A DNA stretch of 64,000 nt from Saccharopolyspora hordei (GTDB lineage: Bacteria; Actinomycetota; Actinomycetes; Mycobacteriales; Pseudonocardiaceae): the NCBI RefSeq assembly GCF_013410345.1, contig NZ_JACCFJ010000001.1, positions 3,385,001 through 3,449,000 of the forward strand, read 5' to 3'. The notes beneath the pieces are model-generated. The model was not told where the DNA came from and did not search any database. It saw nothing but the letters and a program-made list of their open reading frames with translations. Made by a program: the position numbers and the translations under genes. Below, piece by piece: positions 8,780-17,439 of this stretch (its first letter is position 1; each line of letters opens with the position of its first letter).

Positions 8780-8798
8780 TTAGGTTAGGCTAACCCAA
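8780..8798 (+). promoter_or_regulatory. IdeR/DmdR (DtxR-family) iron box
   Basis: The 19-mer TTAGGTTAGGCTAACCCAA matches the actinobacterial iron-box consensus TTAGGTTAGGCTAACCTAA at 18 of 19 positions. It is centred 67 bases upstream of the DAHP synthase ATG and lies in the only gap between the lipoprotein and that gene. Fe-loaded DtxR-type repressors bind such sites, so iron repression of the synthase is predicted. Confidence 0.85.
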
Positions 8799-8855
8799 GT
8801 GGTCGGACGATCTCGCGGTGCCGACCGACTCGCGACGGAGGAGGAGCTCACCGGC

Positions 8856-9989
8856 ATGGCTGGACCCGCGGTACCCCTCGACCTGCCCGCTGTCGCCGAC
8901 GGACCCGGGTGGCCGGACGGCGTGGCGCGGGTGCTCGGGCCGCTGCCCACCCCCGCCGGACTCGCCGACCGGTTCCCGTGCGACGAGCGGCTGCGCCGCC
9001 AGGTGGCCGCGCACCGGCGGGCTGTGCGGGACGTCGTCGAGGGTGCCGACGACCGCCTGCTGGTCGTGGTCGGGCCGTGCTCGGTGCACGACCCGGACGC
9101 CGCGCTGCACTACGCGCGCGAGCTCGCCGCGGCGGCCGCCGAGCACGAGCGGGACCTGCTGGTGGTGCTGCGCGCGTACCTGGAGAAGCCGCGCACCTCG
9201 GTCGGCTGGAAGGGACTGCTGCACGACCCGCACCTGGACGGTCGCGGGGACCTGGTCGCCGGGTTGGCGATCGGTCGCGAGTTCCTGGTCCGCGCGGCGA
9301 CCACCGGCCTGCCGCTGGCGTACGAGTTCGTCGACCCGTTCCTCGCGCCGTACGTGCTCGACCTGGTCTCGTGGGGCGCGCTCGGCGCGCGCACGGTGGC
9401 GTCCCAGCCGCACCGCCAGCTCGCCTCGGCGCTGCCGATGCCGGTGGGCATGAAGAACGCGGTGACCGGGGACGTCGACGTCGCGATCGCCGCGGTGCGT
9501 GCCGCGCGGGTGCCGCACACCTTCCCCGGGGTGGCGCCGAGCGGGGCTCCCTCCGCGGTCGTCGGCGCCGGCAACCCCGCCTGCCACGTGGTGCTCCGCG
9601 GCGGCCACCGGCCCAACTACGACGCAGGGTCCGTCGGGGCGACGCTCGACGCGCTCACCGCCGCGGGCGTGCGGACCGGCGTGGTCGTCGACGCCTCCCA
9701 CGGCAACAGCGGGAAGGACCACCGGCGGCAGCCGGGCGTGGTCGAGGACCTGGCGAGGCAGGTCGCGGCCGGGAACCGCGGCCTGCGCGGGGTGATGGTC
9801 GAGTCCTTCCTGGGGGCGGGCAAGCAGGACATCGCGGCGGTGCCGCTGCGCTACGGCGTCAGCGTCACCGACGGGTGCCTGGACTGGCCCACGACCGCCG
9901 ACTGCCTGCGCGTCCTCGCCGAGGCCGCGCGCCGCCGGAGGGGCCTGAGCGCGCGCGGAACCGGTGTGGGGGAGCCACCTTCGGCGTGA
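8856..9989 (+). CDS. Type I DAHP synthase (3-deoxy-7-phosphoheptulonate synthase)
   Basis: 377 residues; ATG 8856 follows GGAGGAG. The enzyme condenses phosphoenolpyruvate and erythrose 4-phosphate in the first shikimate step. Family signatures are present: VVVGPCSVHDP near the N-terminus, RAYLEKPRTSVGWKG (substrate-binding Arg/Lys), MPVGMKNAVTGD, VVVDASHGNSGKDHRRQ and VMVESFLGAGKQD. This is the AroF/G/H class. Most actinobacteria use the larger type II enzyme for aromatic amino acids, and type I copies often accompany specialised metabolism. With the iron box upstream, supply of chorismate for a catechol siderophore is the favoured inference. No siderophore genes are in the window. Confidence 0.9.
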   Translation: MAGPAVPLDLPAVADGPGWPDGVARVLGPLPTPAGLADRFPCDERLRRQVAAHRRAVRDVVEGADDRLLVVVGPCSVHDPDAALHYARELAAAAAEHERDLLVVLRAYLEKPRTSVGWKGLLHDPHLDGRGDLVAGLAIGREFLVRAATTGLPLAYEFVDPFLAPYVLDLVSWGALGARTVASQPHRQLASALPMPVGMKNAVTGDVDVAIAAVRAARVPHTFPGVAPSGAPSAVVGAGNPACHVVLRGGHRPNYDAGSVGATLDALTAAGVRTGVVVDASHGNSGKDHRRQPGVVEDLARQVAAGNRGLRGVMVESFLGAGKQDIAAVPLRYGVSVTDGCLDWPTTADCLRVLAEAARRRRGLSARGTGVGEPPSA

Positions 9990-10171
9990 CGGGATCACCC
10001 GGTCCGGGCCTTGCCCCGCGCGAGGCACCTCCGCGGAGTCGCACCGGGCGGACGCTCCTCCGGTGGGGCGCGACCAGGCCGGACGGGGTGATCTCTGCGA
10101 TCCTGGGCGCGTAGAGCGGTGCTTTCGTCCGGTCAGTCGTACTCTGCTGCGACCTGGCACGAGGGGGTCGC

Positions 10172-11005
10172 GTGCGCACGGTGGAGCCCATCATCGCCGG
10201 TGTCGACGGGTCCGAGCACTCGGCCGTCGCGCTGGCCTGGGCGCTCGGCGAGGCCGAGCTCCGCCGGGCCGAGGTCCGCGTCCTCGTCGTCAACGACAAC
10301 CCGACCCGGGACCGCGTGGTCGAGGAGGCGGTGGCGGACGTCGTCAACCGCTTCCGAGCGAGGAGACCGACGGCCGGGATCACCGCGACGATCGCGCGCG
10401 GTCGCCCGGCGGCCGAGCTGATCCGGAGCTCCGCTCGAGCGCAGCTCGTGGTGCTCGGAGCGCGCGGGCGGGGCGCGGCCGCGGGGATGCTGCTGGGCTC
10501 GGTCAGCACCAAGGTCGCCACCCACGCCCACTGCCCGGTCGTGGTCGTGCGGGAGCACCGGGAGCGAGGGCCGGTGCTGGTGGGCGTGGACGACACCCCG
10601 CACGGCCAGCAGGTCCTGCGGTTCGCCTTCGAGGAGGCGGTCGCGCGGCAGGCGGAACTCGTGGTGGCGCGGGTCTGGGAGGCGCCCGGCGCGGAGTACT
10701 CGGTCGTGCTGGCCCCGCCGGAGGAGCTGGCCGAGGCGCGCAGCCAGGCCGAGTTCAGCCTCGGCATGCAGCTCGCCGGGTGGCACGAGAGGTACCCGGA
10801 CCTCCAGGTCCGCAGGCACACCCCGCGCGGCCACCCGGTCGAGACGTTGAGCGCGCGGGCGCGCCACGCGCAGCTGCTGGTCGTGGGGCACCGGACGCGA
10901 CGCGGCTGGTTCGGCAAGCTGCTGCTGGGCTCGGTCGCCTCCGGGCTGCTGCACCGCGCCCACTGCCCGATCGCGGTGATCCGCAGCGGCGTCCACGTGA
11001 CCTGA
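10172..11005 (+). CDS. Tandem universal stress protein
   Basis: 277 residues from GTG 10172 with a purine-rich site (GAGGGGG) before it. Two Usp domains lie in tandem: residues about 1-130 (IIAGVDGSEHS ... VVLGARGRGAAAGMLLGSVSTKV) and 138-275 (VLVGVDDTPHG ... LLVVGHRTRRGWFGKLLLGSVASGLL). The G-2x-G-9x-G(S/T) nucleotide-binding loop is recognisable in both halves, so ATP binding is likely. Such proteins are usually induced in stationary phase, hypoxia or redox stress. The gene ends 12 bases from the end of the convergent AcoR-like gene, leaving no room for separate terminators. Confidence 0.87.
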   Translation: MRTVEPIIAGVDGSEHSAVALAWALGEAELRRAEVRVLVVNDNPTRDRVVEEAVADVVNRFRARRPTAGITATIARGRPAAELIRSSARAQLVVLGARGRGAAAGMLLGSVSTKVATHAHCPVVVVREHRERGPVLVGVDDTPHGQQVLRFAFEEAVARQAELVVARVWEAPGAEYSVVLAPPEELAEARSQAEFSLGMQLAGWHERYPDLQVRRHTPRGHPVETLSARARHAQLLVVGHRTRRGWFGKLLLGSVASGLLHRAHCPIAVIRSGVHVT

Positions 11006-11017
11006 GCGACCCCGCGC

Positions 11018-12670
11018 TCAGCGGGGCAGGCCGAAGGCGCGCATCCGGTTGTACAGGGTGGTGCGGCTGATGCCCAGGTGCTGCGCGGCGTGCACCTTGT
11101 TGCCGCCCGTGATCCGCAGTGCTTCGACGATGGCGTCGCGCTCGGCGCGCTCCCGCCCGGTCAGCCGGGCGGCCCGCCCGGGGCTGCGGTACGCGGCAGG
11201 GAGGTCCTGGACGGTGATGTCCCCGGTGGTGCGGCGCTCGGCGATCGTGCGGAGCACCTCCCGCAGCTCCCGCACGTTGCCCGGCCACGGTTGCGCGATG
11301 AGCGCTTCGAGCGCGCTGGGCGCGATCCGCAGGTCGGCCCCGGGGCGGAGGTCGGTGAGCACCGCCCGCGCGATCCCGGCGAACTCGTCGTGGCGGTTGC
11401 GCAGCGCGGGCAGGTCGACGCGGGCCGGGCAGATCGCGGCGGCGCTGCGCACCACGTCGGGCAGGTCCGCTTCCGGGGCCGAGGTGAGCACCACGCGGGG
11501 ACCTTCCGCGAGCCGTCGGACCAGCCGCGCGCACAACGTGCCGGGCAGCAGCTCGATCCGCTCGACGACCAGCGCGCCCGCCGTCACCGAGTCGAGCCGT
11601 TCGGCCCATGCCCGCTTCCCCAGCACGACCACGTCGGCGGCGTCGAGGACCTCCGCGCGGGGGCCGGCGACGAGCATCGCCGCCCGGGTGCGCCCGGAAC
11701 CGGGTTCGCCGGTGATGAGCACCGGCTCGCGGCTGGTGCGCAGTCCCGCGAGTCGATCGTCCGGAGTGGACGATCGTGACCTCGCGGCCGCTCGGCCGCG
11801 CGGGATCCGCGTGCGGGAGCGGGGTGTCAGTTCGACGAGCACGCCGTCCGAGGTGCCGCCGACCTTCAGCGCGCGCAGGCTGACCGGCGCGCCGGAGTCG
11901 AGCACCAGGTCCCGTGCGAGTTCCCCGGACGAGGGGGCGGTGGAGGCGATGTCGCGCAGCACGGCGTGGTCGGTGGGGTCCAGCAGGTCGAGGGCGGCGC
12001 GGTTGCTGAGCACCAGCTCGTCGCCGAAGGCGACCACCGCCCGGCAGCGGTGCCGCGCGGTCTGCTGGAACGCTTGCAGCAGCCGCTTCTCGGACTGCCG
12101 GGCGCCTTCCCACAGGCGCTGCTCGATGTCCTCCACGGCGCGTTGCAGCAGCGGCGCGAACAGCGGGTTGGCCTCCGGGGCCACCCCGGTGATGTCCAGG
12201 ACGCCCTCGATGCGCCGGGTCACCGGGTTGCGGATGGGGTGGCCGTAGCAGCTGAACTTCTTCAGCGCGTCGACGTAGTGCTCCCGCCCGTGCACGGTGA
12301 CACCGCGCAGCACCTCCAGCGGGGTGCCCAGCGCGTTGGTGCCGACGTTCTCCTCGGTGAACTGCGCGCCGGGGACCGCGCTGATCCGGTCCAGCGCCCG
12401 CTCGGTGCGCAGGTCGGTGAACCTGCGGTCCACGATCCGGCAGGCGCTGTCGGCGAGCGCGACGCAGAGGGTGGTGCCGATCAGGCGCTCGGCGAGCGCG
12501 TCCAGCACCGGGGTGGCCGCCACCCGCAGTCGGCTGTCGGGGTCGAACTCGACGATGCTCAGCCGGTCCAGCCCCGAATCCGGTCGCAACCCGCTCATGC
12601 CGGCGCGCCGCCAGGACGAGGCGATCTCGGCCCGCATCGCACCGCTGACCTGGGCAGCGCCTGCGTTCAC
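11018..12670 (-). CDS. AcoR-like GAF/Fis regulator with degenerate AAA+ domain
   Basis: 550 residues; GTG 12670 has GGAGGA at proper distance. The N-terminal half (about residues 55-200) is a GAF-like sensor with the family run FTEENVGTNALGTPLE and FSCYGHPIRNPVTRRIEGVLDITG. The centre retains a P-loop-like GEPGSGRT and the conserved QPWPGNVREL. It lacks the GAFTGA loop and a clean Walker B, so it cannot work as a classical sigma-54 activator. The C-terminus is a Fis-type HTH (NKVHAAQHLGISRTTLYNRMRAFGL). This form is typical of actinobacterial AcoR relatives. It is divergent from the MFS porter, which is its most likely target, though this is inferred. Confidence 0.82.
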   Translation of the reverse strand: MNAGAAQVSGAMRAEIASSWRRAGMSGLRPDSGLDRLSIVEFDPDSRLRVAATPVLDALAERLIGTTLCVALADSACRIVDRRFTDLRTERALDRISAVPGAQFTEENVGTNALGTPLEVLRGVTVHGREHYVDALKKFSCYGHPIRNPVTRRIEGVLDITGVAPEANPLFAPLLQRAVEDIEQRLWEGARQSEKRLLQAFQQTARHRCRAVVAFGDELVLSNRAALDLLDPTDHAVLRDIASTAPSSGELARDLVLDSGAPVSLRALKVGGTSDGVLVELTPRSRTRIPRGRAAARSRSSTPDDRLAGLRTSREPVLITGEPGSGRTRAAMLVAGPRAEVLDAADVVVLGKRAWAERLDSVTAGALVVERIELLPGTLCARLVRRLAEGPRVVLTSAPEADLPDVVRSAAAICPARVDLPALRNRHDEFAGIARAVLTDLRPGADLRIAPSALEALIAQPWPGNVRELREVLRTIAERRTTGDITVQDLPAAYRSPGRAARLTGRERAERDAIVEALRITGGNKVHAAQHLGISRTTLYNRMRAFGLPR

Positions 12671-13079
12671 CGCGTCCTCCCAGCGATGCGCCGCGGGGGC
12701 CGACCGCTGCTCGGCCCACCTGTGTTAACGGAAGTTAACGACGGATTATGTGCAACCCCACCACGTGGATCAAGACCCTGCGTCCGTTCGCACGCCGGAA
12801 CGCCAGGTCCGGTCGGCGAGGTGCGGCCCCTGGGCGGGCTCGGCGGCGGGGCGGGATCGCAGCCGGGTGCGTCCCCTCGGTGTCTCGCTGCGCCGAACGG
12901 GTGGTGGCGTCGCCGACCGGCTGCGCGTCCGCGTGCGCCCGGGAGGCTGGCCGGGGTCGCGCCAGGAGCGCGGAACCCGGTGCTGTGACGGGAGGTCCGC
13001 GGTGCAGCGGGGTTGACCGGGGGCGGCCCGCTGCGTAGCTTTCGAGCAAGCGCTTGGTCAGCACTCCGGGGGAGCGGTG
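12671..13079. promoter_or_regulatory. Divergent promoter region with TTGACC-17-TAGCTT and CAAGCGCTTG
   Basis: This 409-bp gap has no credible gene. Toward the MFS gene a sigma-70-type promoter is visible: TTGACC 13013-13018, a 17-base spacer, and TAGCTT 13036-13041. The 10-bp palindrome CAAGCGCTTG (13047-13056) overlaps the expected transcription start, a repressor position; its AAGCGCTT core resembles LacI-family operators. Near the AcoR side, GTTAAC occurs twice (12724-12729 and 12734-12739), one helical turn apart. Confidence 0.6.
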
Positions 13080-14465
13080 GTGTCGATGGCGGTGCAGGAG
13101 CCGGTCGCTCCCGGGGCCGCGGGGCGTGGCGAGCGCGCGCGGCAGGTGCGCAGGGTGGCGTTCTCCGGGCTGCTCGGGACCGTCATCGAGTACTACGACT
13201 TCCTGCTCTACAGCACCATGGCCGCGCTGGTGCTCGGCACGCTGTACTTCCCCGGGGCGGACCCGGCGACCTCGACGATCGCCTCCTTCGGCACGCTCGC
13301 GGCCGGGTACGTCGCACGCCCGCTCGGCGGGGTGCTGTTCGGGCACTTCGGCGACCGGCTGGGCCGCAAGTCGGCGCTGGTGACGAGCATGCTGCTGATG
13401 GGGGTGGCGAGCGTCCTCATCGGAGTGCTGCCCACCTACGCCACGCTCGGGCTCGGCGCCCCGCTGCTGCTGGTGCTGCTGCGGGTGGTGCAGGGCATCG
13501 CGGTCGGGGGTGAGTACGGCGGCGCCGCGCTCATGGTCATCGAGCACGCCGACCCGCGGCGGCGCGGTGCGTGGGCGGGGATCATGCAGATGGGGTCCCC
13601 GCTCGGGGCGTTGATGTCCAACGGGGCGGTGGCGCTGGTGACCCTCCTGCCGCGGGAGGAGTTCCTGGCCTGGGGCTGGCGGATCCCGTTCCTGGCCAGC
13701 GCGGTGCTGCTGGTGCTCGGGCTCTACGTCCGCCTCAGCGTCGCGGAGAGCCCGCTGTTCCGCGAGGCCGTCGAGGCGGGGAAGCTCCGGGGGAGGACGC
13801 TCCCGCTGGTGCAGGTGCTCAGGGAGCCGCGCACCGTGGTGCTCGCCTGCGCGGCGGGCATCGGACCGTTCGCGCTGACCGCCCTGATCGGCTCGCACAG
13901 CGTCGCCCACGCCGCGAGTCTCGGCTACGAGCTGCCGGACATCATGCGGGCCCACCTGCTCATCAGCGTGACCGGACTCGTCGGCATCCCGCTGTTCTCG
14001 GCGCTGTCCGACCGGATCGGACGGCGGCCGGTGCTGTTCGCCGGCGCGCTGGGCGCGGTGGTCTTCGCCTTCCCGATGTACGCGCTCATCGGCACCGGGT
14101 CGGTGGCGGCGATGACCGTGGCGCTGGTGACCGCCCAGGTCGTGCAGAACCTGATGTACGCGCCGCTGGCCCCGATGCTGTCGGAGATGTTCGGCACCCG
14201 CGTCCGCTACACCGGCGTCTCCCTCGGGTACCAGGTGGCGAGCCTGCTGGGCGCCGGTTTCACCCCGATGGCCGCGACCGCGCTGCTCGCGGTCACCGGC
14301 GGATCGAGCCTGCCGCTGAGCTGGCTCATCGTGGTCGCGGTCGGCACCAGCACCGCCGCGGTGGTGCTGGTCTCCGAGACGCGCGGGCGCGACCTGCGCT
14401 CCAGCACCGGCGCAGCGAGGAGAGGAGAACCGTGGGACGGAACCAGCGCGCCGAGGTCGAGATGA
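13080..14465 (+). CDS. MFS metabolite:H+ symporter (MHS family)
   Basis: 461 residues. Starts at GTG 13077, GTG 13080 or ATG 13086 are possible; 13080 has the best spacing to GGGGGAG. About 12 hydrophobic helices are present. Marks of the MHS family (ProP, ShiA and citrate/alpha-ketoglutarate porters) are VIEYYDFLLYSTMAAL at the first helix, GHFGDRLGRKSALV (loop 2-3), QGIAVGGEYGGAALMVIEH, and SDRIGRRPVLFAG in the second half. The substrate is an organic acid or zwitterion imported with protons; which one cannot be read. It overlaps the PPOX gene by 34 bases, so the two are probably one operon. Confidence 0.85.
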   Translation: MSMAVQEPVAPGAAGRGERARQVRRVAFSGLLGTVIEYYDFLLYSTMAALVLGTLYFPGADPATSTIASFGTLAAGYVARPLGGVLFGHFGDRLGRKSALVTSMLLMGVASVLIGVLPTYATLGLGAPLLLVLLRVVQGIAVGGEYGGAALMVIEHADPRRRGAWAGIMQMGSPLGALMSNGAVALVTLLPREEFLAWGWRIPFLASAVLLVLGLYVRLSVAESPLFREAVEAGKLRGRTLPLVQVLREPRTVVLACAAGIGPFALTALIGSHSVAHAASLGYELPDIMRAHLLISVTGLVGIPLFSALSDRIGRRPVLFAGALGAVVFAFPMYALIGTGSVAAMTVALVTAQVVQNLMYAPLAPMLSEMFGTRVRYTGVSLGYQVASLLGAGFTPMAATALLAVTGGSSLPLSWLIVVAVGTSTAAVVLVSETRGRDLRSSTGAARRGEPWDGTSAPRSR

Positions 14466-14941
14466 CACCGGAGGAAGTCGCGGCCTTCGTGGCCTCCCGG
14501 CGCACGGCCACGTTGGTCACGCTCGGACCGAGCGGCCACCCGCACGCGGTGGCGATGTGGTTCGCCGTCCTCGACGGCGAGCTGTGGTTCGAGACCAAGG
14601 CCAAGGCGCAGAAGGCGGTCAACATCCGGCGGGACCCGCGGGTCACCGTCCTCATCGAGGACGGCCTGACCTACGACGCGCTGCGCGGGGTGTCGATGGA
14701 GGGACGCGCGGAGCTCGTCGACGACCCCGACGTGCTGTGGCGGGTCGGGGTGGGCATGTGGGAGCGCTACCACGGCCCGTACAGCGAGGAGGTCGAGCCG
14801 CTGGTGGCGGCGATGCTGCACAAGCGCGTCGCGGTGCGCGTGCACGTCGAGCGCACGAGGTCGTGGGACCACCGCAAGCTCGGGCTGCCGCCGATGCCCC
14901 TCGGCGGCACGACGGCCGCCTCGTACCCGCAGGCCGGGTGA
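14432..14941 (+). CDS. PPOX-fold flavin/F420-dependent oxidoreductase
   Basis: 169 residues. An ATG at 14462 overlaps the MFS stop, but GTG 14432 is preceded by AGGAGAGGAG at ideal spacing and gives the N-terminus VGRNQRAEVEM seen in this family, so the longer form is chosen. The split-barrel fold shows in TATLVTLGPSGHPHAVAMWF, LWFETKAKAQKAVNIRRDPRVTVLIEDG and GVSMEGRAELV. These proteins bind F420 or FMN and reduce varied substrates or bind tetrapyrroles. The specific reaction is unknown. The 34-base overlap with the transporter suggests coupled translation and perhaps metabolism of the imported compound. Confidence 0.8.
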   Translation: MGRNQRAEVEMTPEEVAAFVASRRTATLVTLGPSGHPHAVAMWFAVLDGELWFETKAKAQKAVNIRRDPRVTVLIEDGLTYDALRGVSMEGRAELVDDPDVLWRVGVGMWERYHGPYSEEVEPLVAAMLHKRVAVRVHVERTRSWDHRKLGLPPMPLGGTTAASYPQAG

Positions 14942-14961
14942 TCGTCCACTGTGGTTTGTCC

Positions 14962-14982
14962 CGGCCCTCGGGGCGAGGGCTG
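14962..14982 (+). terminator. Hairpin after the PPOX gene
   Basis: Stem GCCCTCG/CGAGGGC (14964-14970 and 14974-14980) is extended by flanking pairs, with a GGG loop. It lies 23 bases beyond the stop and just after a copy of GTCCACTGTGG (14944-14954). Confidence 0.5.
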
Positions 14983-15215
14983 CCGGGAGTGTGCCTGGTC
15001 CTCAGTGGACTTGCGTGGCGATCGCGGGTAGCCTGCTGGCCCAGCTCGTGAGCGGGCACCGCAGCCGTCGGGATCCTGGCCGAAAGTACGAGACGGCAGG
15101 TCACGACCTCGGCCGATCGGTTGATCACCGCTGACACTTCGGCCGATACGCCGGTCGCCCCGCGTGCCTAGCGTTGACCAGGTCAGGAGGACCGACCGGA
15201 TCGAGGCTGATCACG

Positions 15216-16259
15216 ATGACGTTTCCGGCCACTGCGGGCGCAGACCACGACCTGGGGCACAGCGCGGTGCAGCGCGCTCGCGAGCTCGTCGAACCGGTGC
15301 TGCGGGACCGGGTCGACCGCCTGGGACCGTCGCTGGGCGGCATCGGGCGCTACCACTTCGGGTGGAGGTCCGACGGGACCGGGGCGACGGGCAAGGGCAT
15401 CCGGCCGGCGCTGGCCGTCCTCGCGGCAGAAGCGGTCGGCGGCACGGCTCGGGACGCGGTGCCCGCTGCGGTGGCCGTGGAGCTCGTGCACAACTTCAGC
15501 TTGATCCACGACGACATCATCGACAACGACGACCTGCGCCGCGGGCGACCAGCCGTGTGGAAGGAGCACGGCGTCCCGGCGGCGATCCTGGTCGGCGACG
15601 CACTGCACACCGAGGCGTTCGGGGCCCTGCTGGGCAGCGGGCACCCGAACGCGTCCGCGGCGGCGCTGCGCCTGGCCACCGCGATGCGGGAGGTGGTGGT
15701 GGGCCAGGTCGACGACATCGGCTTCACCACGCGGCCGTGGACGGGGGAGCAGGCGGTGCGGATCGCCGAGTACCAGTCGATGGCCGAGGCCAAGACCGGT
15801 GCGCTGCTGGCCTTCGCCGCGGCGGGCGGAGCGTTGCTGGGCGGTGCCGACGCCGCGGTCGCGGACTGCTTCGACCGCCTCGGCCGCCACCTGGGCCTGG
15901 CGTTCCAGTGCACCGACGACGTGCTCGGCATCTGGGGCGACCCGGCGCGCACCGGGAAGCCCGTGTTCGGGGACCTGCGCGAGGGCAAGCGGACCCTGCC
16001 GGTCATCGCGGCGCTGACCGCCGGGGTGCCCGCGAGCGAGCGGTTGGGCGCGCTGTTCGAGCGCGGCGTCCGCAGCGACTTCGAGCTGCGGCTGGCGGCG
16101 GACCTGGTGGAGGAGGCCGGCGGCCGGGAGTTCGCCGAGGGCGAGGCGGCCCGGCACCTCGCCGAGGTCGACAGCTGCCTGGCGTCGCTGGCGATGCCCG
16201 CGGAGACGCGTGCTGCCTTCGACTCCCTCGCCCAGTCCTTGATCGGCAGGTCCCGATGA
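15216..16259 (+). CDS. Polyprenyl diphosphate synthase
   Basis: 347 residues. ATG 15216 gives the family-like N-terminus; a TTG at 15174 in the same frame is less likely. The first Asp-rich motif is LIHDDIIDND and the second is QCTDDVLGIWGD, both binding Mg-diphosphate. GKGIRPALAVLAAEA and KTGALLAFAAAGGALLGG are other family regions. It elongates isopentenyl diphosphate with an allylic starter to a trans-polyprenyl (geranylgeranyl-size or longer) diphosphate. Chain length cannot be fixed from the residues seen. No terpene cyclase or menaquinone gene is adjacent. The next genes are on the opposite strand, so it appears monocistronic. Confidence 0.88.
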   Translation: MTFPATAGADHDLGHSAVQRARELVEPVLRDRVDRLGPSLGGIGRYHFGWRSDGTGATGKGIRPALAVLAAEAVGGTARDAVPAAVAVELVHNFSLIHDDIIDNDDLRRGRPAVWKEHGVPAAILVGDALHTEAFGALLGSGHPNASAAALRLATAMREVVVGQVDDIGFTTRPWTGEQAVRIAEYQSMAEAKTGALLAFAAAGGALLGGADAAVADCFDRLGRHLGLAFQCTDDVLGIWGDPARTGKPVFGDLREGKRTLPVIAALTAGVPASERLGALFERGVRSDFELRLAADLVEEAGGREFAEGEAARHLAEVDSCLASLAMPAETRAAFDSLAQSLIGRSR

Positions 16260-16383
16260 CCGGGGCGGAGCCCGAGACGAAGGCCCCACGAGGCGTCGGT
16301 CATTGTGCCGACACCCGTCACCAGGGCTGAGGGGGCGACACCGGAGACGGTCGTGGCCCTGGACGGGCTCGGGTGTGTCGCGG

Positions 16384-17325
16384 TCAGTCGTGGGCGTCGC
16401 GGAACTCCAGGCTGCCCCGGTCCCACCCGCCGGTGTTGGCGGCGGCCTCGTAGGTCGACTGCAGGAACTCCAGCAAGGTCCCCTCCGGGTCGCGGGACGT
16501 GCGCACGGTCTCGTACGGCAGGACGAACTCGCCGAGGGCATCGTCGTAGCGGGCGGACCGCGGCCGCACGGGGCGCGTGGCGTAGTCGACCGGTTCGGGA
16601 TAGGCGTAGGAGTAGAAGGTGCCCTCGCTGCTGCCGCCGGGCCAGAAGCCGCAGCTGGACACCTCGTGCGAGTAGGCCTCCACCATGACCCAGTCAGCGC
16701 AGTTCGGCACACCTCCGGGGTGCGGCGGGGCGGTGCGCCCGGAGAACCGGGTGCAAGCCATGTCCATCGCGCCCCAGAAGAAGTGCACCGGGCTGGCCTT
16801 GCCGATGAACCGGGACCGGAACCGGCTCAGCACCCGGTGCGCGGCCACCAGCTGCCCCCAGAACCGCCGGGCGTGCTCCGGGTCGTAGGAGGCGTGCTCG
16901 GTGTCGTCGGTGAACGGGACGGCGCGCTCGACTTCGACCGGCCGCGCCAGGATCGGCACCGCGAGGTCGAGCGCGGCGAGCGCGGCCATGACCTCCTCGT
17001 AGAACGCCCGCACCGGTTTCGGCTCCAGAGCCACCTGGCGCCGGCCACCGTCGCTGGAGCGCACCTGCACCTGGTGGTCGAGGAAGTCGAACTCGATGTC
17101 GAACAGGCGGCCGTCGAGCGGGACCGCCGAGGTGGACAGGCCCCGCGAGGTCACGTACAGCGCCACCTGCCACCAGTGCGCGACCATCGGGGCGCAGGCC
17201 AGCCGGACCTTGCCGACGACCTGGGTCCACATGTGGAGGGTGTCCCGGGTGTCGACCCACTCGTCCACCGGGAGACTGGGCCAGGCCTCGGCGAGGCCGG
17301 GCTCGGTTCGACGGGTGCTGGTCAT
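16384..17325 (-). CDS. DUF5996 family protein
   Basis: 313 residues; ATG 17325 lies 7 bases from a G-rich site, while GTG 17331 is too close to it. The sequence is that of the DUF5996 family: WPSLPVDEWVDTRDTLHMWTQVVGKVRL at the start, HWWQVALYVTSRGLST, LFDIEFDFLDHQVQV, VHFFWGAMDMACTRFSG, and EAYSHEVSSCGFWPGG toward the end. It is soluble, with no signal peptide or helix. The function is not established; conserved His, Trp and Asp residues hint at an enzyme. It is followed in the same direction by the DUF4185 gene 115 bases away. Confidence 0.8.
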   Translation of the reverse strand: MTSTRRTEPGLAEAWPSLPVDEWVDTRDTLHMWTQVVGKVRLACAPMVAHWWQVALYVTSRGLSTSAVPLDGRLFDIEFDFLDHQVQVRSSDGGRRQVALEPKPVRAFYEEVMAALAALDLAVPILARPVEVERAVPFTDDTEHASYDPEHARRFWGQLVAAHRVLSRFRSRFIGKASPVHFFWGAMDMACTRFSGRTAPPHPGGVPNCADWVMVEAYSHEVSSCGFWPGGSSEGTFYSYAYPEPVDYATRPVRPRSARYDDALGEFVLPYETVRTSRDPEGTLLEFLQSTYEAAANTGGWDRGSLEFRDAHD

Positions 17326-17358
17326 CGGCACGCCCCCCGACGTCGTGGCCCACGGGAC

Positions 17359-17378
17359 AGCGCGGCTGCGGCCGCGCT
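17359..17378 (-). terminator. 8-bp GC hairpin after the DUF4185 gene
   Basis: AGCGCGGC/GCCGCGCT with loop TGCG lies about 60 bases beyond the minus-strand stop at 17440. It is a possible terminator between the DUF4185 and DUF5996 genes. Confidence 0.4.
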
Positions 17379-17439
17379 CCGGCCTGGGCTACCCGGGTGA
17401 GGGCGCTCGCCATGCACGACCGAGCCGGCGAGCTGCCGC

